DNA of 64,000 bases from NCBI RefSeq assembly GCF_032362555.1, contig NC_083513.1, positions 1,860,001 to 1,924,000 of the forward strand. The letters run 5' to 3'. How positions within the stretch are numbered: position 1 is the stretch's first letter; every line of letters starts with the position of its first letter. Positions 45,746-55,458 of this stretch are shown piece by piece. A program made the position numbers and the translations under genes. A model generated the notes under the pieces. It was not told where the DNA came from. It searched no databases and saw only the letters and a program-made list of their open reading frames with translations. This DNA is from Amyelois transitella (lineage: Eukaryota > Arthropoda > Insecta > Lepidoptera > Pyralidae).

Positions 45746-46780
45746 AGTCTGCCCGTCAGCCCCCTTACTCACCTACATCGAAACTCATTCTTTCTCTAAA
45801 TTGGAAATAAAAATAGATCGGATAACGAAGGGTATATTAATAGGTCTCATCATTTTAAATCTTGGGATAAGAAACGGAAGGGAAGTGTTTCGAGGTTCGC
45901 GAGTGAGTCCCCAGACCGACCGCCGGACGGCACCGGGCGAGCCACGCACGTGGCGTGTTGTCGAGCTGCTATTAAGTTGGGCGCTCCGCCAGCATTTGCT
46001 TTTTTTTAGATTAAGATTGATTTGTAGGCTGGTTTTTATAACTTACTGAGCTGTTAAATTTGATCTGTAATCCCAGAGACAAAGTGCGGGGCATATTCTA
46101 GAAATCGTTAGGTTAAAATTTGATGCCCTGATCACAACTTTTGAAATTTTTATTTCTATCACATAATTCAAAGTTAATACCGAAATTTCACTAAAGATAT
46201 ATGTAACGTTATAAACACCAGTCATGACCCACTACTTTGCCATACTAAATGTAAAAGTTAGCAGGTTCAGAGCGAGTGGACGAAATAATGTTGATTTTAA
46301 TCATTTTTTTAATTGTTATAGCTTTCCAAGGCAGATTAATTATAAGACTGAGTATCGACAAACTTGACGCTTTTTGTCTCATCTATTAACAAGTGATAGG
46401 ATGCGTCAAGAATATTTTAATAGTTTATTCTTTATACTTGTAACGACAATTTTCTGAAATACTTCTGCATTGGAAAGCCTACTTTAGTAGCTTTTATTTT
46501 TGTATACAATAAAGTATATTTTGTTTTGTATACGCCTTCAGCGTAGAATGTTCCTTAGATCAATTTTACACGTGCCTAAATAGATATAGGCGATTTTAAC
46601 GCGGTTTTAAGGTGCCTCATGTATTTTAGCCCTGTAGCACAAATCATTTTAAAATTTTAAATGGGCGTTTAAATGGTGTAATCAAGAATTTTATAGATTT
46701 TAGGCAATACCAACTAAAATATTGTTGATTTTACAAGTGCTTGTTTGATTAAAGAACTGTTCGAAATGTTATTCAAATGT

Positions 46781-46786
46781 AATAAA
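46781..46786 (+). terminator. Candidate CPEB poly(A) signal
   Basis: AATAAA followed by ATGTATAAACG. It would end a CPEB 3' UTR of about 1 kb after the stop at 45745. An earlier AATAAA lies near 46508. The choice between them is not visible. Confidence 0.4.
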
Positions 46787-47037
46787 ATGTATAAACGAAA
46801 TGCATCGTTTTATTTACATCTACTGTAATTGAAAGTCTATTTTCTAGGGTGATTCATGTTTCAAGTCACTTTCGTGTACAAACTACGTTGGAAATATAAT
46901 ATACTGGAAGAACCATCATGTATTGTCTTAGAGCCGCCCAGTCTTAAAAAACTGAAAGGCCACGTTCAGCTGTTAACATATATAATTAAAATAATATAGT
47001 TTAGGCACCAGTTTTAGCGTTTCCGCGGGGAATCTGT

Positions 47038-47295
47038 AAGGGTCAATTTATACTAGAGCAGAGTCGAAGCGCATCGAAGCGTCTATCCAAAACTGAACAT
47101 AACAAATTCAACCTTAACCCCACAGCGTAACGCACGCATTGCTTCTGAGGTTTTAAAAAGACGCGCACTTTCCTCTGAATTCGCGTCTGCGCGTGAGCGC
47201 CAAGGCTGATTGGTGCGGCGTGCGGTTTCGCTTTAGTTGTGAAGAATTTGACGCTTCCATGCGCTTCGACTCTGCCCTAGTATAAATTAACCCTT
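47038..47295. mobile_element. MITE with 37-bp terminal inverted repeats, 258 bp
   Basis: The left end (AAGGGTCAATTTATACTAGA, then GCAGAGTCGAAGCGCAT) matches the inverted right end over 37 bases with two mismatches (47038-47074 and 47259-47295). The bases outside are TA-rich. The inside is GC-richer than the surroundings and contains several GCGC-type words. No coding sequence. Confidence 0.8.
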
Positions 47296-49257
47296 AAACA
47301 CGCTTTGTATTTAACAAAAGAAAACACACATGAAGTATACAAAGTCTGATCTTTATTTTCAGCAATCATTCTGTACAGTACAGGGAACGGAGCTGCGCTT
47401 GCGCACGTTCTCACAAACGTCTCGCGCTTACACAACGCATTACAATTTCACTATATGTACATCGCTCGAACCGACGACATTTGGTGAGAACGGCGCGGCA
47501 CTCATTGGAGACACTTGATAGCCTATTGACATTCTGTTTATTTAATTTTTATACGAACTGACACTTTCGATCGGAGAGGCGAGAAATCAACAGTCAAACA
47601 TTACCGTTTATTTGAAGATGTGAACATTTAAAGTGCAGTTCACATTCTCATTTAAAAAGTTAAATGACTAATTCTCTTAAGACTTAAGCCAGGTACACAC
47701 CAGGCCTTTTATTCACGAACGTTGACAAGGCATGTCTTACGTTATCTGTATATAACACTTTGGATTACCTCAAAGATGGAGAAAATAATTGTGTATAGCC
47801 AACGAACATTCATGCCAACGCTCGTTGGCCCGGTGTATTATACTCTGCTTTAGACTCGCGCGTGACGTTTTGACATTAGATTTTTAATTTTGGATGTGTA
47901 TTTTAAAGCTACACGCACATCCAAAACTGAACGTAAATAATCCAGCTTATAATTTAACTTTTTATGAATAATAATATGCAAAATTGATAAAAATTTTACT
48001 CACTGTCATCTTTATCGAATAATCACAACGTTACCGTATTAGTAATACAAATCTGTTCACTTCACTAAGTCTTTGCTAACCTCTGCCACCACGAAGTTTT
48101 AGTCAATTTTAAAATTTATTCGCATCTAGGTAAAAACGAATTCTATGGCCATTCCTTCTATATTTTTTTTAATTCATTAAAAAAGTTTTCATTACATACG
48201 CTAACTTCTTAACTGCCTTAATATTTATTGATATTGAACTGAGCTTCATATTTGCTACAATTAATGTGAAAAAGTCACTTGTATACAGCAGATATTGTAT
48301 TGATTTGATTAAAACATTGAAGATATTTTAACTTCGTGAAAACCAGCAATGTTCACTTGAGGGGTAAGTTGACAGTATTTCCTTCTAAAGGCCAGTTCGG
48401 TGTGAACTCGTTACAGATTGACTGACTCACTATAAGACGACAAACATTTTACATAAAAACAATTTCATTATGTACAGCATATTCAATTAGTTTCACGGTA
48501 AATTTTCTACAAATTAATATCAAAGACGGTACATATTTTATTAATTATTTTCGAGAATATTATTTAATCTACAAAAATGATTTAATTTTTAATACTTATA
48601 GCTTGAGGAACATTCATATAATTTTTTTTTGAAATATGGTGATCAAATTTGGAGATTTGGAACAGCCTGATGTCCCGAATCGTGGCATTAATATTTTGAG
48701 AACAGTATATTTTCCATTAATATATCTGGATAATTTTGAGTTTTACTTGATTCCCATTCTCAGGGTGAATATGAGATCATCCGGTCATATGGTAAAATAA
48801 TTCAGATAAAAGGATGTAGTGTTGGTTGAATGAAGAGCAAAAATTAGAGGTTGCTTCAAATTGTAAAGCCCCATTCCATGTCAATGGAAATATGTTTTTC
48901 AGAAACTGAAACATATTTTGATGTTATTGATGTTATTATAACTGTCAGAGATCAAGCAATTACCAAAAAAATGCATTTTATGCACTGTTTGTGTCACGCA
49001 TTTATTTTTGGATTTCATGTAAATTATTATTATTAAAATTAATAATCGTGCTATTGACTTTACCGAGTGTCAAAACAAGAAGTTGTACTAGTTCAATCTT
49101 TAGTTCTCAAAACAAAATCTTACCAATCCAATCTTGGGTTCTCAAAAGATATTTTAAATGGTAGTCTTTCAAGTTACAAATCCGATCGATTCCCAAAAGC
49201 TATGAATCAGGTCAAAGAGTCTACGTATTACGGGCTGTGATTATCACCTTGTGTGTG

Positions 49258-52200
49258 CTAGGAGCGGGTGTGGTCTGTGTCGTTGTTGTCGGAGCGCGAG
49301 GCGGAAGCCCTGAGGCAGTCTCCATGGGCTTTGTATTCAATGGGAACGGAGGCGGGCAGCTGCAGTATGCGGCGGAGGGCGTCGCGCACGCGGGACGCCG
49401 CTAGTGTGTCGGACGCCGTCCGGTGCCATACCGCTAGGTGATCCTCCTGGAAATACTCTTTTTTTTAGACTTCGATGGCTAGGTTGAATCTTAATTTTTA
49501 TTATTCATATTATTTCTGGTTGCATCTTCACTAGAAAGAAGCCCAGGGTTAGCCAATGACAACGATCGATGAGTTATCTATCCTCTGTGACCTTGCAAAT
49601 GACCTACCCCAGTTTGATCATGGTTCTATTCTAGATCTATAACTATGATCTAATGGTTAGCTTTCCTTGTAAAAAGATGTGCGAAGGTTAGGTAAAAAAT
49701 ATGATATTCTTAATTATAAATATGTCTATACATTATTAATAAAAATATGTGTAATTTTCTCACTCTGAAATTGACAACGGATTATTTATCTGTTTGCTAT
49801 GTTACGTTTCAGGTTCAATAAAGTTTTAAATAAACAAAATAAAAAACAGGTGACTCATTCAATCCCTGAACATGGTGTAAAGGCGCACAGCGCACTATCG
49901 CCAGGTGGAAGAACCTTGGCGTGACTCGACGGTGGAGGTGTATTAGTACTGTGACCACATTTAGGGTCGGTCGACATAAATAAGCGGCTAACATTTTGCT
50001 TGCGACGCACGGAAATCGATCTGAGTTTGCAGCTAAATCAAATTTCAGTTCGCCACAAATTTGCGGCTCAGTCGGCCGCTAACAGTTTGCCTGCTGGGGT
50101 CACAGCCTGAACACGTGTCTCACCTGAAAACGCACAGAGAGCACCACGCCGCAGAGCTCGGCGCCCACCATGAATTGCTCGCCGAGCATCGCCATGCAGA
50201 GATCTTCCCACGCACGCCCCGTCTGCGCCTTACGCAATCGTACCACCTGGAACACGGGACCAGTTCTCAGGATACCGTATCAAAAGTGTTTTTAGGATAC
50301 TGTAAGGCTATTTCGAGGTAACATTCATATTGCTTCAGCTAACCTTCGGAAATCTAGCAAATCTAAATTAATATTATTATAAAGCTGAAGAGTTTGTTTG
50401 TTTGTTTGAACACGCTAATATCAGGAACTACTGGTTCGAATTGAAAAATTGTTTTTGCGTTAAATAGATAATTTATCGAAGAAGGCTTTAGGCTATATAA
50501 CACCAAGCTGCAACTATAAGAAGCAAAGAAATAATGGAATATGTGAAAAAAACGGGGAAAATTATTCATCCTTAAGGGCTTCAATGATGCCCAAAATAAG
50601 TATTCCACGCGGGTGAAGTCGCGGGCACAGCTGAACACACCTCTTTTTCAAAAGGTAAGGTCTTCTCCCCCACATGGGTTTAAAATTCAATAAGAATGCG
50701 ATGTGTACATTTATTTTAAAGTTTATACTTTCTTTCAATGACTATTAAAATTGAATTCAATGACTATCTTACAATAGTAAACAAGTCATGCAAGTCTCAC
50801 TTTTGTTTACAAAATGTGTTATCATGCAGGTGTTTTTTTTATCTTCACTATAACCCATTCAAGTTATTTTGCATGAATTTGGGTTACATACATATGTACA
50901 TACAATCACGTCTAGGGTACGGCCACCAGTAGTTAGCCCCGCACCAGTGGTCAGCCTTTTCCGGCTAATATCCTATAAGAATAGCGTTCTATTGCAAATA
51001 ATCCAATCAGGTCACTTTTGAAAAAGGCTTTGGCTTCTTATTGGTCAGTTCGGAAGATCAGAATGACGCCACGCGGTTGCAAGAAATAGTATTCGGGTTC
51101 CATTTCAACGTTGTCACTTGGCGAGTGAAGAGGCGGCGTGCGCGCTAAAATTTTCTTAGTGGGAGGTGTCCGAGAAGAAGGTGAGTTATTGTGATTTCTT
51201 ATTAACTTTTACATCATGTCTTATTAAAATATACTCGATGTACATTTTTAACGTCAAAATCAAATAAGTAATATAACAGTTTCTTTATAGTTATTTAAAT
51301 AATGAGGTGGCTGACTACTGGGTATGCGTTTCTTTTACCTTATCCAGTGTTCAGCCACCCCCGGCTGAGTACTGGAATTTACGCATATTTTTAAATTAAA
51401 GTCTTATTGGTATCATTTTAAAGTCTGAAATTCACATTTTTATTTAGTATTAACATGCCATACAACATTTCATCAAAAATCCAGTAGTCGGCCGCCTAAC
51501 TAGTTTTGTTTAAACCACGGCCGAGTACTGGGAAGGGTGAATCCAGTGTTCAGCCATCCGTAACTCACGCTGCTTAATTTATCGGTTAATTTAATAAGAC
51601 CTTAAATACTAAGTATTTCCTTAATTTGTTGGTATTGTTTATTTTTTACAGTTCCATATGTCTCTTTCGAGACCCATATTACAATACCCCGAAGAGAAAC
51701 ATACTCAAGCTTTAGACGCTATTAAAAATGGCATGTCTATTAGAGAAGCTAGTAGAAACCATGGGGTTCCTCGAGGCACAATTCAAGATAGACTTCATCT
51801 ACGAGTTCCTGAAGGGCCTAGAAAAATGGGTCCAGATTCCGTCCTTAACAAATTAGAAGAAGCAGAAATTGCAACGTGGTTGAAAGAGATTGCAACTTGT
51901 GGTTTCGGGATGAAACCTGACAACCTTCTTAATACTGTCCAGGATATGATGATAGAAGACGGCAGGCCTAACCCGTTTGTAAATGGAAGACCAGGCAAGA
52001 AGTGGATGAATTCTTTTTTCAGACGTAACAATATGTTTTCAATGAGAACACCTGAAGCTAATTCAAAGGGAAGGGCAGTAATAACTGAAGAGAGTATAAT
52101 AAAGTGGTTTGAGAAACTCACAGATTATCTAAGGGAAAATCAAGCACTCGACGTGTTAGAGGACTCCAAAAGAATTTTAAACGGTGACGAAACAAGCTTC

Positions 52201-54661
52201 ATGCTATGCCCAAAAACGGGAAAAGTGATAGCGCCCAGAGGATATAAAAATGTATACCAAATAGTAAAGGGCAAAGAAAAGGAAGCAGTCACGGTTTTAG
52301 CTTTTCTTTCCGCTATGGGCGATATTTTACCTCCCTGTGTAGTTTTCCCGTACATCAGACCCCCCAAAGATGTTATAAATAGTATGCCTGATGGTTGGTT
52401 TCTCAGTAAATCTGACACTGGTTGGATGAAGGCAGATATTTTCTTCGATTATATTTCTAAATGTCTATCCAAGTGGATAGATGAAAACAAAGTGAAAAAA
52501 CCAGTACTGGTTTTTGTCGACGGTCACAAAACTCACATGACAATGAAGCTGAGTAAATACTGTCATGAAAATAACATCATTTTGTTATCAATAAACTCAT
52601 TTCCCTTTTCAACTGACTTAAACAAAGGAAGAGGTACTCAATTTGAAAAAAAATTTTAGATGACGTGTCAGCAACTTGTTCCAAATAACCAAACCTGAAC
52701 TTCTATTCCATCATTATGCCATCTAACTAAACATGGCCTTCTGACTCTTATGACTTTCGACTCTGTCCACCAAATAAGGGATTAAGACGTGACATATGAG
52801 TCTGTAACTCACCCACTTGCCGCCATTAACGTTTGCGGGGTCCTCCCACATCGGCTTGATGCCGAGTTTGAAGAGGTGCAGGTCTGATAGCGGCGGCAGG
52901 TCCGCGGGCCGCGCAAGATGCGTGTACAGCCCCCACCATTGTTCCACGCTGCCCACCCGACCCACCAGACGTAACGCCTAGAATAGAGATTGACGAGTGT
53001 GATTGATTGATTGATGAGTGTGATCCAGCATTATTGGAGCCTAGGAATACTGATCAGACACATAATGTAAGTTGATTATTAAAATTATCAAAAAGTAAAA
53101 TTTTGATGTTTTTGCGTGTACAGCCCCCGCTATTGTTCCACGCTGGCCACCCGACCCACCAGACGTAACGCCTAGTAAAGAGATTGACTATTACCCTCGT
53201 TATGTACTAAACAAATTACAAATTGTAATTGTTTCGATAAAGAATAAATATATTATCAACTGAAGGTAAATAATGAAATTAATTTAATTAATTTTTTTTT
53301 TAACTATGATATGGTATATAACTATATAGGTGTTGCTTTTTCTTCTCACGGCTGTAAATTGGTTTTTGAATGTATTTTTTTTAATTAACATATGTATCAA
53401 ATTTGTTTGTGAGAAGTATAATTGTCAATTTTAAATTGAATTTAAATTCTATCACAAAGTGACTATGATTTTTCATATGAACTTTATGGACACAGGCAAT
53501 TTAAGTGCCTCACAACAAATAGTGGATTATATAAAAAATATTTAAAAAAAATCATTATTCTAACTTGAGGGTAATGAACAAGAGGATAGTCCAGCTACTT
53601 CAAAAGCAACAAGTTAATATGGTCAGTTGATTCAATTTTTATTTTATATATTATATTTTTTTACTCATTTTAATGTACAAAAACTCTACATCCCTTGCGG
53701 GGTAGATAGAGCCAACAGTCTAACAAAGACTGAAAGGCCACATTGTACCTATTATTTTATGAGAATAAAATTATTATCAGAGGCGCAACAACAGAATACT
53801 TGGTCATTTCCCTTTATTACTAAAACTCTATCATTCTTACTTAATATGCATTACAATCTGAAAAATAGTTAAAAGATCTGGATTAAATCTGAAATAAAAC
53901 TTAATTTTATTTGAAGATGAATGTTAATTGGTCTGACAATTTTTTTTTCTTTTTTTAATATTTTATAAGTAACAGTGAATATAGCATTGACTGATTAAAC
54001 ATTAAAAAAAGTTTGCCCTATTTATCTGATGAGTCAAATAATGTCCAATCAGACTCACTCTTGTAACACATGGGACAGGATCTTCTACTAGTCTAATTGG
54101 AAATTGTACCACAATATTAACATTGACACATTAGGATGTGCTGTAAATATAAACTTTCAACTATGGGTTTTTTATGGGTAATTTAAGGTTCCCAGTTATT
54201 TCTATCAAGTCTACTACTAAAGATGGTAAATATCAAAAATAAATGTTACATTATGTTAATCTACCTTACACATCAATCACTTTCATATGTAAAAAAAGTT
54301 ACAATAGGTACTAAAGTTTTCAAATAGTGCATCATTCTATAGTCAAATAATCCAATTGGATTATTTGCTCCTAGGTTTGTTACTGAGCATAAGTATGATG
54401 TTAGTGTGAACAGACCTGGCCATAGCCGGTGGTGGAGGCAGACAGCTCGCGGGCGGGGGGTCGCCGTGAGAACCACATCCAATAGCTGTACTCCAGTTTG
54501 TGTTCGTGTGGAGGCACTGGCGGCGGCGCGTACTCCTCGGAGTTCCTCTCATCTTCTTCATTGTTGCCATGGTTCTGCACCTGGCCACCTTGCCCTCCCT
54601 CCCCAGAACGACGATCAGGCACGTTCAAATTGTAGAATTTGCACATTTTCCTTTCAGTCAT
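49258..54661 (-). CDS. eIF4EHP: eIF4E homologous protein 4EHP (eIF4E2), cap-binding repressor
   Basis: 4EHP binds the mRNA cap but not eIF4G, so it blocks initiation on chosen mRNAs. Four exons on the - strand, all phase 0: 54661-54416 (82 codons), 52977-52813 (55), 50246-50124 (41), 49446-49258 (62 and TAG), giving 240 aa, normal for the family. The core reads EYSYWMWFSRRPP, SVEQWWGLYTHL, HLFKLGIKPMWED (W126, cap-stacking by homology), NGGKW, AMLGEQFMVGAELCGVVLSVR and RVRDALRRILQLP. Y80 stands where 4EHP has Tyr and eIF4E has Trp, which supports 4EHP over eIF4E-1. The N-terminal 50 residues are Gly/Asn/Glu-rich. Intron 2 holds a pogo-like transposase; intron 1 holds a chimeric duplication. 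It faces CDC16 head to head. Confidence 0.94.
49447..50123 (-). other. 4EHP intron 3
   Basis: AT-rich on the left. At about 49980-50095 two direct copies of a degenerate word (GCGGCTAACATTTTGCTTGC and GGCCGCTAACAGTTTGCCTG) lie about 90 bases apart, next to the exon 3 donor. This may be the remains of a short repeat; nothing else is supported. Confidence 0.4.
50926..51555. repeat. Eight 13-bp subterminal repeats (CCAGTRKTCAGCC type)
   Basis: Direct copies: 50926-50938, 50944-50956, 51344-51356, 51481-51493, 51543-51555. Inverted copies: 51309-51321, 51363-51375, 51519-51531. Two inverted pairs are close together (51344/51363 and 51519/51543). Repeats of this kind often bind the element's own transposase. 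Confidence 0.85.
51658..52659 (+). CDS. Pogo/Tigger-like transposase (DDE_1 family), C-terminally truncated
   Basis: A 333-residue ORF. Residues about 12-50 form a psq-type helix-turn-helix (EEKHTQALDAIKNGMSIREA, then GVPRGTIQDRL). The middle (KPGKKW-like GRPGKKWMNSFFRRN) is the CENP-B-type DNA-binding part. The catalytic core begins ILNGDETSF (first Asp) and reaches VFVDGHKTH (second Asp). The usual segment with the third acidic residue after PFSTD is replaced by NKGRGTQFEKKF and a stop, so catalytic function should be lost. No stop or shift lies upstream, so the loss is recent or the N-terminal DNA-binding part is kept. Start: ATG after an AT-rich leader. Confidence 0.8.
   Translation: MSLSRPILQYPEEKHTQALDAIKNGMSIREASRNHGVPRGTIQDRLHLRVPEGPRKMGPDSVLNKLEEAEIATWLKEIATCGFGMKPDNLLNTVQDMMIEDGRPNPFVNGRPGKKWMNSFFRRNNMFSMRTPEANSKGRAVITEESIIKWFEKLTDYLRENQALDVLEDSKRILNGDETSFMLCPKTGKVIAPRGYKNVYQIVKGKEKEAVTVLAFLSAMGDILPPCVVFPYIRPPKDVINSMPDGWFLSKSDTGWMKADIFFDYISKCLSKWIDENKVKKPVLVFVDGHKTHMTMKLSKYCHENNIILLSINSFPFSTDLNKGRGTQFEKKF
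52728..52800 (+). mobile_element. SINE 3' fragment beside the 4EHP exon 2 donor
   Basis: ACATGGCCTTCTGACTCTTA through GACTCTGTCCACCAAATAAG to GACGTGACATATG resembles the SINE end. It ends about 12 bases from the donor of 4EHP exon 2 (52813), antisense to that gene. Confidence 0.55.
53011..53114 (+). pseudogene. CDC16 exon 3 end plus donor, copied into the 4EHP intron
   Basis: TTGATGAGTGTGATCCAGCA to AAAATTTTGATGTTTTTG matches 56125-56229: the end of CDC16 exon 3, its GTAAGT donor and about 45 bases of intron, with few differences. The source is 3 kb away. It is followed at once by a copy of the 4EHP exon 2 acceptor region. Confidence 0.92.
53114..53188 (-). pseudogene. Copy of the 5' part of 4EHP exon 2 with its acceptor
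   Basis: GCGTGTACAGCCCCCGCTAT to GACGTAACGCCTAG and the following GAGATTGAC repeat 52920-52996. On the - strand this is the acceptor CTAG and about 20 codons of exon 2, now with a TAG in frame (CAA TAG). It is an acceptor decoy upstream of the real exon. Confidence 0.9.
53189..54415 (-). other. Rest of 4EHP intron 1
   Basis: AT-rich. It includes a reverse SINE 3' relic (about 53688-53740, CATCCCTTGCGGGGTAGATA). No coding exon or other repeat is visible. Confidence 0.5.
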
Positions 54662-55458
54662 GTTATTTAAAGTATTGTATTAACATGATTCGCTAACGGC
54701 CTAACCTAGGACACGTTGCTTCTCCCGAGTTTATTAGACTTCGCAAAAAGGAATCAAAGATTATGAAACGCTGTACAACTAGTTATTAAACACCTGTATA
54801 ATATTATTTTCTAATTAACAATAAATAAATTAAATTTAACTTAATTCCTATTTTTCTGTTTATAACCTTTTTCTTTCCGTCATCAAAATTCAAACTGTCA
54901 GTTGACAGCACGCATGGCAAAGATAGGTTGAATAAAAATATTTTCTGTAAAACGGATCGTAATTTTTTGCCAAGATGGGCCACATAACAGCCAACCATGA
55001 CGAAAACATTATTAAAATAAACCATGAATTTTCAACCCTCACAGTGTAAAATCTAATATTGTCTACCAAATTTATTTATAAAAATAAAGTTATTTATAAA
55101 AATATAATACCTATCTATTGCAAACTTATATCGTGTAGAAAATATTTTAAATGTTAGCTTTTTATGCGGTTTGAGGTTGGACGGGTTAACAATATATTTT
55201 TTGATCAAGTTCCAATGACTAGCGTCTAAGCAGCATAGAAAAAAAAACAAATAGGAACTGTCATTGTCACATTACAAACACCGTTTCGAACATCACAACA
55301 ACAAAACAAATCAAATTGCGAATTTCTATACGGCGCGAATGTATTTTTCAACCTGTAAATTAATTTCATTTTAATTAGGTACTATTTATAATTATATGGT
55401 GTAAATGTAGGTGTAGTTGATTTCTGTTCACATATTAATAATTCATTCATCAGTTGCC
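54662..55458. promoter_or_regulatory. Divergent promoter region of 4EHP (-) and CDC16 (+)
   Basis: About 800 bases of AT-rich DNA lie between the two start codons. CCAAGATGGGCCAC (about 54969-54982) resembles a YY1/pho-type AAGATGG word, but on its own this is weak. No clear TATA box is assigned. Confidence 0.45.

Larger units (their letters stand above)
45746..49257. other. Convergent 3' regions of CPEB and 4EHP
   Basis: AT-rich, with CPEB 3' UTR on the left and probably the 4EHP 3' UTR on the right. It contains a short SINE relic (about 46945-46975) and the element at 47038-47295. No coding exon is seen. Confidence 0.5.
50912..52660 (+). mobile_element. Truncated pogo/Tigger-type DNA transposon in 4EHP intron 2
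   Basis: The left part (50926-51555) has eight copies of a 13-base word of the type CCAGTRKTCAGCC in both orientations. A 333-codon transposase ORF follows at 51658. The left end may be near CTAGGGTACGGCC (about 50913). The right end and its inverted repeat are not found, so the element seems to be broken after about 52660. It is antisense to 4EHP. Confidence 0.75.
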
